Below are positions 42,084-50,769 of a DNA stretch of 64,000 nt, piece after piece. The DNA lies in contig JAFUBA010000035.1 of assembly GCA_017460395.1 (NCBI GenBank), forward strand, positions 1-64,000. The letters run 5' to 3'. The notes below the pieces were generated by a model. The model did not search any database. It was given only the letters and a program-made list of their open reading frames with translations, and was not told where the DNA came from. The stretch comes from Clostridia bacterium (GTDB lineage: Bacteria; Bacillota; Clostridia; Christensenellales; Aristaeellaceae). Numbering within the stretch: position 1 is the stretch's first letter; every line of letters begins with the position of its first letter. A program made the position numbers and the translations under genes.

Positions 42084-42105
42084 GAAAAAGGCAGCAGACG
42101 CTGCC
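42084..42105 (-). terminator. Terminator after the DUF4230 gene
   Basis: On the minus strand GGCAGC-GTCT-GCTGCC (42090-42105) is followed by TTTTTC. The stem is short but has the right form. Confidence 0.82.
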
Positions 42106-42123
42106 GTAAAGGTATTCAGATTG

Positions 42124-42741
42124 TCAGCTTTCCTCTGCGGTTTCCTCCAGGTAGGTGATCTCCACCTCCTGGAAGCTGGTGCCGATAAACTGGGAGATGA
42201 AGCTTTTCAGAGACTCCGCAGCATACTCTTTTGCCTGCTGGTTCTCGGCATTTTCCTCGAGGTAGTGGGTGCGGCATTTCAGCTTTTCATCCTCCAACAG
42301 CTGCATGCGGCGCTTTTCCGTGAGCGGGAACCAGAAATCATCCTTTTCTACGGATGTGGGTTCCAGAGAATCCTGCAGAACCTCAATTTCGGGGATGGAG
42401 ATCTCAAGCCGGCTCCCGGTCTGGCTGATTTCAATCTTTGTCAGATCAATCCCGAGGGAGGCCCGGTAGGTATAGTAGAAGGTGACCTTCTGCACAGCTC
42501 CGATGAACTTTGCATCCACGGTGGAGGTCAGCACACCTGTATCCTCCACCACGGCGGTCTCCAGGCGCTGGGAGGACTCCATGTGGCGCTCCAGGATGGC
42601 AGAGAGCGTGACGGCCGACTGCGTGCCGTCGGGCATCCACCGGTTGATGTACTTTGATGCGTAGGGCAAAAGCACAATGGTCAACACCAGTACCAGCACC
42701 CTGGCTACGATCTTTCCAAGCCATTTTGCAAACCGCTTCAT
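42124..42741 (-). CDS. DUF4230 membrane-anchored protein
   Basis: A 205-residue protein with one N-terminal transmembrane helix (VARVLVLVLTIVLLPYA) and an extracytoplasmic DUF4230 domain: LETAVVEDTGVLTSTVDA, KVTFYYTYRASLGIDLTKIEI, and SRLEISIPEIEVLQDSLEP. The C-terminal 60 residues are helical and charged. The domain is common in Firmicutes and Bacteroidetes but its role is unknown to me. It is 33 bases downstream of a small membrane protein gene in the same transcript. Confidence 0.85.
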   Translation of the reverse strand: MKRFAKWLGKIVARVLVLVLTIVLLPYASKYINRWMPDGTQSAVTLSAILERHMESSQRLETAVVEDTGVLTSTVDAKFIGAVQKVTFYYTYRASLGIDLTKIEISQTGSRLEISIPEIEVLQDSLEPTSVEKDDFWFPLTEKRRMQLLEDEKLKCRTHYLEENAENQQAKEYAAESLKSFISQFIGTSFQEVEITYLEETAEES

Positions 42742-42774
42742 GCCATCCCTCCTTTTTTCTTCAGTATAAACCCC

Positions 42775-43026
42775 TCAGCCAAGGGTGTTGAGCCAGACCA
42801 GGACCGGAATCACAAGGTACCTTGCCACGAGATACACGATCGCAAGGAAGCCGACGGTCATGAGAAACAGGGAACCCCGGCTGTGACGCTTTTTCTGCGA
42901 GCGACGACTGCGCCGCCGGGACGGTTTTTCCTCGGGCTGTGGCGGTGGCGGCGGAGGCACAGGCTGTACCTGATTGCTTGGTGCAGTGTGATTGTGGAAT
43001 TTATGCTCATACGGTTCATTCATCAT
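42775..43026 (-). CDS. Small proline-rich, basic membrane protein, unknown function
   Basis: An 83-residue protein. The first 60 residues are hydrophilic: a His/Asn-containing start, a run of seven prolines (PVPPPPPPQP), then a highly basic block (SRRRSRRSQKKRHSRG). Residues about 58-80 are one hydrophobic helix (LFLMTVGFLAIVYLVARYL). The basic block next to the helix predicts a cytoplasmic N-terminus and a tail anchor. The start at 43026 follows GGGGAGG by 8 bases; a second ATG follows directly. I do not recognise a family. Co-transcription with DUF4230 suggests a shared envelope role. Confidence 0.7.
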   Translation of the reverse strand: MMNEPYEHKFHNHTAPSNQVQPVPPPPPPQPEEKPSRRRSRRSQKKRHSRGSLFLMTVGFLAIVYLVARYLVIPVLVWLNTLG

Positions 43027-43048
43027 GATGACTGCCTCCCCAGGCGTC

Positions 43049-43077
43049 ATGTTATGTCAACACAGGTGAAAAGTCAA
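43049..43077 (-). promoter_or_regulatory. Promoter of the small membrane protein-DUF4230 unit
   Basis: On the minus strand TTGACT (43072-43077) and TAACAT (43049-43054) are 17 bases apart, 23 bases before the start codon. Confidence 0.7.
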
Positions 43078-43094
43078 ACCAGGAATCGGCATAA

Positions 43095-43119
43095 GGCATG
43101 CCCCTCCGGGCTGCATGCC
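43095..43119. repeat. Inverted repeat in a divergent intergenic region
   Basis: GGCATGC (43095-43101) pairs with GCATGCC (43113-43119), with an inner CCC/GGG. It lies upstream of both divergent promoters and has no T-run, so it is more like a protein-binding or structural element than a terminator. Confidence 0.6.
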
Positions 43120-43248
43120 GACAGAGACATGATACAGACAGGAATACGGTTTGAAAAGAACATTACGACAGTGCCAAAGGATTTTTCATGGAATTCTAAC
43201 ATGGCCCTGTGAACCTTTGTAAAACCATGCCGCTTCCCTCCAAAATTC

Positions 43249-43277
43249 TTGATAACCCCTCCTGTTTTGTGTAGAAT
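43249..43277 (+). promoter_or_regulatory. Promoter of the rbgA-rnhB-glycosyltransferase string
   Basis: TTGATA (43249-43254) and TAGAAT (43272-43277) are 17 bases apart. The short leader contains an 8-bp hairpin (43284-43303, loop TGCC) directly before the AAAAGGAGG ribosome site. Confidence 0.75.
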
Positions 43278-43319
43278 GTCCGGGATCTGAATGCCTTCAG
43301 ATCAGGAAAAGGAGGCCCC

Positions 43320-44213
43320 ATGGCACTTGAAATCAACTGGTATCCCGGACACATGGCCAAAGCCCGGCGACTTTTGACGGATCAGATGAGCCGCTGCGAT
43401 GTGGTGATCGAGCTGTGTGATGCCCGTCTGCCCTATTCCAGCAGGAACCCCGATCTGGAGCGGCTGGTAGGCGCAAAGAAGCGGATCCTGCTGCTCAATA
43501 AGGCAGACCTCGCGGATCCGAAGGAAACCAAACGATGGCAGGACCAGTTCCAGCGGGAAGGGCTCACCGCCCATGCCTGCACCGCCTTTCAGGGAAAGGG
43601 CAAGGATGTGGTGAGGCTCATCGACCAGTCAGCCAAAGAAGCCGTGGAAAAGGCACTTCAGAAGGGCGTGCGCAAGGTCGTCCGGGTCATGGTGGTCGGT
43701 GTTCCGAATGTCGGAAAGAGCACACTCATCAACGCCCTGCACGGCTCAGGCATTGCAAAGACCGGCGACCGCCCCGGTGTCACGAGAGCCAACCAGTGGG
43801 TGAATATTTCCCCCTATCTTCAGCTCATGGACTCCCCCGGCCTGCTCTGGCCGCGGCTGGATGACCAGCGGGCTGCCAGACGCCTTTGCTATATCGGGTC
43901 CGTGAAGGATGATGTCGTGGACCTCCCGGCGCTGGCGATCGCACTGCTCGAGGAGCTCCTGAAGATCGACCCGGCGCCTGTCCTGGAGCGCTTCCGCTTT
44001 ACGGATCCGAATCTCAGGGGAGAAGAACTCCTGCAGGCGGTCTGCCGCGGGCGCGGATTTCTCCTGCGCGGCGGAAGGTTTGACTATGACCGGTGCTGCC
44101 AGGTGGTGCTGGATGAATTCCGGGCAGGAAAATGCGGCCGCTACACGCTGGAAAGGGCAAAGGCTGCAGAGGTGAAAAAGCCTGAGGTGCCAGAGAAAGG
44201 CGAAACAGAATGA
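43320..44213 (+). CDS. rbgA: Ribosome biogenesis GTPase RbgA (YlqF)
   Basis: A 297-residue circularly permuted GTPase needed for late 50S subunit assembly. The permuted order is visible: WYPGHMAKARR at the start, G4 LLNKADL, then G1 VVGVPNVGKSTLINAL, G2 RPGVTRANQWV, and G3 MDSPGLLWP. The C-terminal RNA-binding helical domain follows. The N-terminal family motif is intact and the length is usual. AAAAGGAGG lies ahead of the ATG. It overlaps rnhB by 4 bases, a common Firmicute pair. Confidence 0.97.
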   Translation: MALEINWYPGHMAKARRLLTDQMSRCDVVIELCDARLPYSSRNPDLERLVGAKKRILLLNKADLADPKETKRWQDQFQREGLTAHACTAFQGKGKDVVRLIDQSAKEAVEKALQKGVRKVVRVMVVGVPNVGKSTLINALHGSGIAKTGDRPGVTRANQWVNISPYLQLMDSPGLLWPRLDDQRAARRLCYIGSVKDDVVDLPALAIALLEELLKIDPAPVLERFRFTDPNLRGEELLQAVCRGRGFLLRGGRFDYDRCCQVVLDEFRAGKCGRYTLERAKAAEVKKPEVPEKGETE

Positions 44214-44836
44214 CAAAACTTGAGCGCGAGAAGCATGTCCTCTCGCTTCTGGAGCACGACAGGGAGATTGCCAGGGATTCTTTTCGGGTCGCCGGGATCG
44301 ATGAGGCCGGGCGCGGCCCTTTGATCGGGCCTGTGGTGGCGGCGTGTGTGATCATGCCACTGAACGCTGTGCCGATTCTGTGGGTGGATGACTCCAAAAA
44401 GCTCTCGGAGAAGCGGCGCGAAATGGTCTATGAGGAGATCGTCTCCTCGGCGGTTGCGGTCGGTGTCGGGTCTGCCAGCCGCGAAGAGATCGATGCGATC
44501 AATATTCTTGAGGCCACGAAGCTTGCCATGAAGAGGGCGGCCGAGCAGGTGGAGGCGGATCTCTTCCTCATTGATGCCGTGCGGGACGTGGGGCTCAAGG
44601 GCATGGAACTCCCCATTGTCCATGGGGATGCCATCTCCTACTCCATCGCGGCAGCCTCCATTGTGGCAAAGGTCACGCGGGACCGGCAGATGGCGGAGAT
44701 GGACAAGATCTATCCCGGCTACGGTCTTTCAAAAAACAAGGGATACGGGACGAAGGAGCATATCGAAGCCCTCAAATCCCTGGGGCCGTGCGAGGAGCAT
44801 CGGCGGACCTTCATCGGACACTTTGTGAATCTGTAA
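44210..44836 (+). CDS. rnhB: Ribonuclease HII
   Basis: A 208-residue RNase HII that nicks DNA at misincorporated ribonucleotides. The catalytic carboxylates are in place: Asp-Glu in VAGIDEAGRGPLIGPVV, Asp in LFLIDAVRD, and Asp in VHGDAISYSIAAASIVAKV with VTRDRQM. DDSKKLSEKRR and GYGLSKNKGYGTKEH are also standard. It carries a short N-terminal helical extension. It overlaps rbgA by 4 bases and is followed after 14 bases by the large glycosyltransferase gene. Confidence 0.97.
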   Translation: MTKLEREKHVLSLLEHDREIARDSFRVAGIDEAGRGPLIGPVVAACVIMPLNAVPILWVDDSKKLSEKRREMVYEEIVSSAVAVGVGSASREEIDAINILEATKLAMKRAAEQVEADLFLIDAVRDVGLKGMELPIVHGDAISYSIAAASIVAKVTRDRQMAEMDKIYPGYGLSKNKGYGTKEHIEALKSLGPCEEHRRTFIGHFVNL

Positions 44837-44850
44837 AGCAGGGTGACACA

Positions 44851-47800
44851 ATGTCGGACATAAGACGACAGAAACTTTTTTTGCATACCACAATACATAC
44901 CACTGTGTGTACCGTTGTGAGTGCGCTTCTGCTGCTTTCGTGCCTGTTCCCCTTCAGCGGCACAGCCAGGGGCGAGGAGACCAACCTTCTGGTCAATCCG
45001 GGCTTTGAGGATGTGGATGCCCAGGGGTGGCCCCGGGGCTGGTACAAGGAGGCCTGGTTCACCTCGGAGGGGTACACGGTCTTTGATACTGCTGAGGAGG
45101 CACATGGCGGCAGCCTGTCCGCTTCCATTCATAACCTAGCGGACAATGATGCCCGCTTTGCACAGACCGTGCGGGTGGAACCCAATACCCTCTATCGCCT
45201 GGACGGCTGGATCCTGGCAGAGGATATTCCGGATGCGGGCTGGGGTGCCAATCTGTCCGTGGAAGGACTCTATGCCAGTACCGAAGGCCTGTTTGATACG
45301 GACGGTGAGTGGCAGTATGTGTGCATGTGGGGCGAGACTGACGAGGATCAGACACAGGTCACGGTCTATGTGCGCCTCGGCGGATACAGCGGCGAGAGCG
45401 AAGGCCTGGCCTTTTTTGATGACCTCTCCCTGACGAAGGTGGATGAGATCCCGGAAAACGCCATCGCTGTGCCCTGGTACCGCTATGATGACGATGTGTA
45501 TGAATCAGCCGTGGACGACGCCTTCGAGGATGAAGGGCCGGCAAGCCCTGCATGGCCGTATCTTGCACTCATCAGTGCGCTGTTTCCCCTTGCCTGTATC
45601 CTGCTGTGGCCGCTTCTGAGGAAAAAGGACACGGTGACGGCAGCGGAAGAGCAGAAAAAGCGGGATCGGATGCCGGTCTGGCTCATGCTCGGGTTTGCAG
45701 CATCTTTCCTTTTGCACCTTTTTATTTCAGCGAAGGTGTACGGCTATCATGTGGACATCAACTGCTTCCGGGCCTGGGGCGCCACCATGCGCCAGTATGG
45801 TCCCTGGGGCTTTTATACCAATACGTCCTTCTGCGACTATCCGCCGGCCTACATGCTGATCCTCGGCGTCAACCGGCTGCTCTATGAGCTTCTGTCCCCC
45901 GCGCTGGGGCCCCTTCTTGGATATGAGACGCTGGAGATCGTGATCATCAAGCTGTTCCCCTGTCTTTGCGATCTGTGCATGGCGATTCTTGTCTGGCAGT
46001 TTGCAAGGCACAGGGGTACGGGAAAGACGGCCAGTGCCATCCTTTCCCTGCTGGTCGCCTTCAATCCCGTGCTGATCCTGAATTCAGCGGCCTGGGGACA
46101 GGTGGATTCCGTGCTGGCTCTCCTGCTCATGCTGGTGGTGCTCTTTGCCATCGAGGGCAGGTGGATTCTGGTATTCCCCTTCTACGTGCTGGCCGTGCTC
46201 GTGAAGCCGCAGGCCCTCATGGTGGGCTTCCTGGGTCTGGCAGGTATCGTGCTCGCCCTCCGGGGCGGCGACAGGGCGACGCGCAGGAGCATGGGTCTTG
46301 GACTTCTATGGGCTCTTGCGACGGCCCTTGTCATCGTGGTGCCCTTCTCCATTCATCAGGAGCCGGGCTGGCTGATTGAAAAGTACAGCGGCACGCTCTC
46401 CAGCTATCCGCATGTGACGGTCAATGCCGCCAACCTCTATTATCTCTTCTCCCTCAACTGGGTCGGCATTGCATCGAAGGCAGCCTTCTGGCCCTGCCTG
46501 GTGCTGGCACTCGTCTCCCTTGCCTATGGCGCTTTGATGTTTTTTACCCTCCGGGCAAAAAAGGCGAAGATGCCGCTCCTGGAACCCTTGGTCATGGCAG
46601 GCTTTGTCATCTTCTTCATTGCCTGTGCCCTGGCGGATGTGCCCTGGACTGTGCCGGGCTACGGCGCCATGGCGCTTGCCTTTGCCATTGTCCTGCCTCA
46701 GCTCATGAGAAGCCAGCAGCTGAAGGTTCTTCCCCTGCTTGGCGGGGAACTGTTCCTTCTGCTCTTCGTGCTTGGCATCAAGATGCACGAGCGCTATCTG
46801 TTCCCGGCGATGGTTCTGTTTGTCATAGCGCTGGTCGTTCACCGCGACTGGCGAGTGATGCTGGTCTTCGCCCTGACCTGCGCCTGCATGTTCCTGAATG
46901 AAGGAATCGTGCTGGATAACTCCATCCGCCTGGGTTCCGCCATGGGCCATCTGAATCAGGATACATTCACGCTGGCCTGCGTCGTCGCATCCATCCAGCT
47001 CGCGTCCCTGCTGCTCATGCTCTGGGCGGGCGCTGACCTGTGCCTGAACAGCCAGGCACGGGAGATGCCGAAGCTTCGGCTGCGTGTATATCCGTCCAAT
47101 CCGAAATCGGTGCGCTCCTATCAGACGGACGCCGGCCTTCACTGGAAGAAGCTCGATACCCTCCTGGTCTGCCTTGTGACGGCAGTCTATGGTACCCTGG
47201 CCCTCTGGCACCTTGGCAGCACGAAGGCTCCTCAGAACCCCTGGGTATCCACGGACGCACAGGAGCAGGTGGTGCTGGACCTGGGCGAGGTTCACGAGAA
47301 TTTCAGCATGCTCTATTTCTGCCAGGTCTCCTACTCGGATTTCCTGGTGGAGGTATCCATGGACGGGGAAACCTGGGACGAAAGCTACTATGCAGAGATG
47401 GCCCAGGGACAGTGCTTCCGCTGGAAGTACCTGATGCCCTCCTACATGTCGGGCTCGGATCGCGTGTATTCATCTGCCAATGCCTACAATGGTGTGGAGA
47501 AGCTGACTGGCCGCTATGTGCGCATCACGCCCATGCAGATTGGCCTCAAGCTCAACGAGGTCATCTTCCGCGACAGCATCAGCGAGATCGGCGAAGACGG
47601 CGCTATCACACTGAGGGGCGGCAGTCAGATCGATTTTACCGTGCTTTCCAGGACCAATGCCCACGAGGATTCTCCTCTCTATTCGCCGGCTGAAAATCTT
47701 CACGACGAGCAGGATACCCTGGAGGGAGAACCCTGCTGGTACAACGGCACCTATTTCGATGAGATCTATCATGCGAGAACTGCCTTTGAGCACCTGAATG

Positions 47801-49095
47801 GTCTGTCCCCCTATGAGACGACACATCCGCCGCTGGGCAAGGTCATCATGTCATGGTCGGTGGCGATCTTTGGCATGACGCCCTTCGGCTGGCGCTTTGC
47901 AGGTGCCCTGATCGGCATCCTCATGGTGCCTGTCATGTACCTGATCGCAAAGCAGCTGACAAAAAAGACATCCATCGCAGTGACGGCGGCCATCCTCCTG
48001 TCCCTCGATCACATGCATTATACGCAGACGAGGATTGCGACCATCGACTCCTTCCCTGTCTTCTTCATCCTGTGCAGCTTCCTGTTCATGCTTCGATTCA
48101 TGCAGCGGGATCTTGCAAAGGATAAGCTGCGCTCCATCCTCCCGGATCTTGCCCTCTCCGGCTTCTTCATGGGCTGTGCCTGCGCCAGCAAGTGGATTGG
48201 CATCTATGCGGGCTTTGGCCTTGCCGTCCTCTACTTCTGGACCCTTCTGCGGCACCTGTGCCTTGCAGGGGAGGCGAGGAAGCTCCTGGAAGCAGAGGTA
48301 TCGCTTTCGGAAGATGAACGTGAAACGCTGAAAAAGCGCGCTGCGGTGGCACCAAGGCTCGTGAAATTGTGTCTTTGGTGTCTTCTCTTCTTCGTGCTCA
48401 TCCCGATTGTCATTTATCTTCTCAGCTATATTCCCTATTTCAGCTATCAGCACCCGTCGGATCCGGGCATGTTCCTGAGGCTTGTATGGAACGCACAGAA
48501 CAGCATGCTCAGTTATCATTCGACGCCTGGCCTTGGCATGGACCATCCCTTCTACTCTCCCTGGTATGAGTGGCCGGTGATCGCCCGCCCCATGTACTAT
48601 GCGATGGCCTACTTCATGGAGCAGGGCAAATCCATGTCCATCTTCTGCTTCGGAAATCCGGCCATCTATCTGCCGGGCATCTTCGCCTTTGCTGCCCTGC
48701 TCTTCATGCTCCTCCGCCATCGGGTGTACCGGAGGATGGATCAGAGAACACCATGGATGGCGCATCTGTCTTCAGATACCTGGTCTCTGGACTGTGCCTT
48801 CCTCGTCATCGGACTCATGGCGCAGTTCCTGCCCTGGGTGCTCGTGCCGAGGGGCACATACATGTACCATTATTTCGCCTCGACGCCGTTCCTGATGCTC
48901 ATCATCTGTCTGTGCCTGAGCCGTCTGGAGGACAGGTGGCCGCAGGCAAAATATGTAAGGTATGTGTACCTCATTGTCTGCCTTATCTTCTTTGTGATCC
49001 TCTTCCCCTATGCGTCCGGCATGGCCACAGATTTTGCCTGGCTGGATTTTGGGAAGAAATTCCTGAAGGTGTATTACGCGCTTCCAAGTGCGTAA
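44851..49095 (+). CDS. Giant double GT-C glycosyltransferase with CBM-like and F5/8C-like domains
   Basis: A 1414-residue membrane protein with at least four modules. Residues 1-39 are a signal or first helix. About 40-200 form a CBM4/9-like jelly roll (LLVNPGFEDVDAQGWPRGWY). About 230-750 form the first GT-C polytopic module, with Asp302 in HVDINCFRAW and FCDYPPAYMLIL. About 785-940 form a discoidin/F5-8C-like domain (VVLDLGEVHENFSMLYF, GRYVRITPMQ). About 950-1414 form a protein-O-mannosyltransferase (PMT/GT39)-like module whose Asp970-Glu971 pair lies in TYFDEIYHARTAF, then THPPLGKV. Both catalytic modules should use lipid-linked sugars outside the membrane. The ribosome site (AGGGTGA) is moderate. 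The acceptor is unknown. Confidence 0.85.
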   Translation: MSDIRRQKLFLHTTIHTTVCTVVSALLLLSCLFPFSGTARGEETNLLVNPGFEDVDAQGWPRGWYKEAWFTSEGYTVFDTAEEAHGGSLSASIHNLADNDARFAQTVRVEPNTLYRLDGWILAEDIPDAGWGANLSVEGLYASTEGLFDTDGEWQYVCMWGETDEDQTQVTVYVRLGGYSGESEGLAFFDDLSLTKVDEIPENAIAVPWYRYDDDVYESAVDDAFEDEGPASPAWPYLALISALFPLACILLWPLLRKKDTVTAAEEQKKRDRMPVWLMLGFAASFLLHLFISAKVYGYHVDINCFRAWGATMRQYGPWGFYTNTSFCDYPPAYMLILGVNRLLYELLSPALGPLLGYETLEIVIIKLFPCLCDLCMAILVWQFARHRGTGKTASAILSLLVAFNPVLILNSAAWGQVDSVLALLLMLVVLFAIEGRWILVFPFYVLAVLVKPQALMVGFLGLAGIVLALRGGDRATRRSMGLGLLWALATALVIVVPFSIHQEPGWLIEKYSGTLSSYPHVTVNAANLYYLFSLNWVGIASKAAFWPCLVLALVSLAYGALMFFTLRAKKAKMPLLEPLVMAGFVIFFIACALADVPWTVPGYGAMALAFAIVLPQLMRSQQLKVLPLLGGELFLLLFVLGIKMHERYLFPAMVLFVIALVVHRDWRVMLVFALTCACMFLNEGIVLDNSIRLGSAMGHLNQDTFTLACVVASIQLASLLLMLWAGADLCLNSQAREMPKLRLRVYPSNPKSVRSYQTDAGLHWKKLDTLLVCLVTAVYGTLALWHLGSTKAPQNPWVSTDAQEQVVLDLGEVHENFSMLYFCQVSYSDFLVEVSMDGETWDESYYAEMAQGQCFRWKYLMPSYMSGSDRVYSSANAYNGVEKLTGRYVRITPMQIGLKLNEVIFRDSISEIGEDGAITLRGGSQIDFTVLSRTNAHEDSPLYSPAENLHDEQDTLEGEPCWYNGTYFDEIYHARTAFEHLNGLSPYETTHPPLGKVIMSWSVAIFGMTPFGWRFAGALIGILMVPVMYLIAKQLTKKTSIAVTAAILLSLDHMHYTQTRIATIDSFPVFFILCSFLFMLRFMQRDLAKDKLRSILPDLALSGFFMGCACASKWIGIYAGFGLAVLYFWTLLRHLCLAGEARKLLEAEVSLSEDERETLKKRAAVAPRLVKLCLWCLLFFVLIPIVIYLLSYIPYFSYQHPSDPGMFLRLVWNAQNSMLSYHSTPGLGMDHPFYSPWYEWPVIARPMYYAMAYFMEQGKSMSIFCFGNPAIYLPGIFAFAALLFMLLRHRVYRRMDQRTPWMAHLSSDTWSLDCAFLVIGLMAQFLPWVLVPRGTYMYHYFASTPFLMLIICLCLSRLEDRWPQAKYVRYVYLIVCLIFFVILFPYASGMATDFAWLDFGKKFLKVYYALPSA

Positions 49096-49150
49096 ACGCC
49101 TGAGTGTATTCAAAGCGCGTCGTTGCTCCCTGGAAATGGAGGAAACCATC

Positions 49151-49816
49151 TTGGCGGAAACATTGACCCATGTGACCGGGAGGAGCAAACCCATACTCCT
49201 TGAAGGGCACCAGATGATCTTTTATAATCAGCGATCGCGGGACTGGACACATCCATACCCCTTTGGGGCTGAGCAGGAAAACCTTTCCCAGGCAGGCTGC
49301 GGCATCTTTTCTGTGTGTCATGTGCGTGAGTGGCTGACGGGAGAAAAGTGCGTGCCGGAGGAACTGGCAGACTTCTCGTGCCGCTCCGGCGGCCGGGATG
49401 ACACCGGCACGAACCGTCCAGGGCTTTTGTCTGCCATGGAAAAGACTGGGCTTGCGCGTGAATACGGTTTTTCCTATCACTTTGACGGACTGAACAACGA
49501 CCTTGAGCGGCTCTGGGAACACATGGCAGAGGGCGGCTGTGCTCTTTGCAATCTCCGGGTGGGGCACATTGTGGCGCTGCTCGCGGCCCGGGAAATGGAG
49601 GGGCGCAGAGCTTATCTGGCCCTGGACAGCTACTGCGAGTCGCAGGACAGCAGAGTGATGGATCACGTGCTTGGCACCGTGCCTGGAACCGAGGTCACGT
49701 ACCTGAGGAAGAACGGCCTTGGGATTGTAACCGGCGCCCAGACGTCCTATGCCGCCTACTGGGTGGATGCGTCCCTTCCAAAGGATTTCAACTATCTCCA
49801 TCCCATCCGGGCATGA
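49151..49816 (+). CDS. Peptidase C39-like papain-fold protein
   Basis: A 221-residue protein with a papain-like triad layout of the C39 group: Cys in SQAGCGIFSVCHV, His in RVGHIVALL, and Asp in YLALDSYCE. The opening MIFYNQRSRDWTHPYPFG matches the substrate-groove Gln and following segment of that family. No signal peptide or membrane helix is evident, so it should be cytosolic. The start is uncertain: TTG at 49151 has GGAGG 8 bases upstream, while an ATG at 49136 and a GTG at 49088 (overlapping the glycosyltransferase stop) lack ribosome sites. Its substrate and its relation to the glycosyltransferase are unknown. Confidence 0.72.
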   Translation: MAETLTHVTGRSKPILLEGHQMIFYNQRSRDWTHPYPFGAEQENLSQAGCGIFSVCHVREWLTGEKCVPEELADFSCRSGGRDDTGTNRPGLLSAMEKTGLAREYGFSYHFDGLNNDLERLWEHMAEGGCALCNLRVGHIVALLAAREMEGRRAYLALDSYCESQDSRVMDHVLGTVPGTEVTYLRKNGLGIVTGAQTSYAAYWVDASLPKDFNYLHPIRA

Positions 49817-49857
49817 TCATGGCCCGGGCAGAAGAAAACATATGCAGGAGGATTCCT

Positions 49858-50769
49858 ATGTTCACAAAACCTTATCCGGAAAACGAAACCGTGTCCCTTC
49901 GCTATGGCGAGACCACCGCTGTCATCCGACTGGCCGGTGCCCAGCTCTGTTCCTTCAAGGGTCCGGACGGCAGAGAGGTCATGTGGCAGGCGGATCCCAG
50001 TGTCTGGGACCAGCATGCCCCCGTCCTGTTCCCCGTGTGCGGTGCGCCGAAAAACGGCGAGGTCATCATCGGAGAAAAGCACTTCGAGATGCCAAAGCAC
50101 GGCTTTACCAGGAGCAATCCCCTCTTCACCGTGATCAAAAAGGGCGAGGATTTTGTGGATCTGGAGTTCCGCTCAAACGATGAAACCCTGGCCCACTACC
50201 CCTTCGAGTTTTCCTTCCACGTGATCTACTCTCTCTTTGAGAGGGGCATCCGGACCACATTCCTGGTGGAGAACCTGTCCAAGGATACCATGCCCTTCTG
50301 TGTGGGCGGCCATCCGGCCTTCAACTGCCCCATGGAACCGGACGCCTTCTTTGAGGACTATGATGTGGTCTTTGAAAAGGAGGAGAGCGGCGAGGTTGCA
50401 AGGGTGCCTGGCGGCGGGCTGATCGACGGGAAAGAGAAGCTCCCCTTCTTCCGTGCCGGAAGGATCCTGCCCCTTGACCACAGGGAGATTGACACGAGGG
50501 ATTCCCTGCTCTTCATGGAGCTCAATTCCCGTGCTGCAAGGCTGGTCAACCGGAATACCGGCAAGGGCCTGACTGTATCCTTCCCCAAGATGGAGGCCAT
50601 GGCCGTGTGGAGCATGGGCGGCAAGCAGGCCGACTACATCTGCCTGGAGCCCTGGCACGGGATTCCGGCAAGCGTGGAGGAGAGCGGAAAGTTCGAGGAC
50701 AAGCCCTACGTCACCATGCTGCCGGGCGGCGAAACCTATGTCACCTGGTATGATGTGGTGCTGGACTGA
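49858..50769 (+). CDS. Aldose 1-epimerase-like protein
   Basis: A 303-residue protein of the galactose-mutarotase fold, subgroup close to YeaD/LacX-type epimerases. Conserved points are GAQLCSFKGPDGREVMWQADPSVWDQHAPVLFP split over two strands, the His of PKHGFTRSNP, the catalytic-type His in VGGHPAFNCP, and the terminal Glu in ICLEPWHGIP. It probably interconverts anomers of a sugar or sugar phosphate. AGGAGG is 6 bases before the ATG. It shares a base with the next start codon (TGATG), so it is coupled to the SRAP gene. Confidence 0.9.
   Translation: MFTKPYPENETVSLRYGETTAVIRLAGAQLCSFKGPDGREVMWQADPSVWDQHAPVLFPVCGAPKNGEVIIGEKHFEMPKHGFTRSNPLFTVIKKGEDFVDLEFRSNDETLAHYPFEFSFHVIYSLFERGIRTTFLVENLSKDTMPFCVGGHPAFNCPMEPDAFFEDYDVVFEKEESGEVARVPGGGLIDGKEKLPFFRAGRILPLDHREIDTRDSLLFMELNSRAARLVNRNTGKGLTVSFPKMEAMAVWSMGGKQADYICLEPWHGIPASVEESGKFEDKPYVTMLPGGETYVTWYDVVLD

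Noticed and set aside
49546..49857. Upstream extension of the epimerase frame
   Set aside because: It overlaps the C39-like gene in another frame; the ATG at 49858 has an ideal AGGAGG site and matches the family N-terminus.
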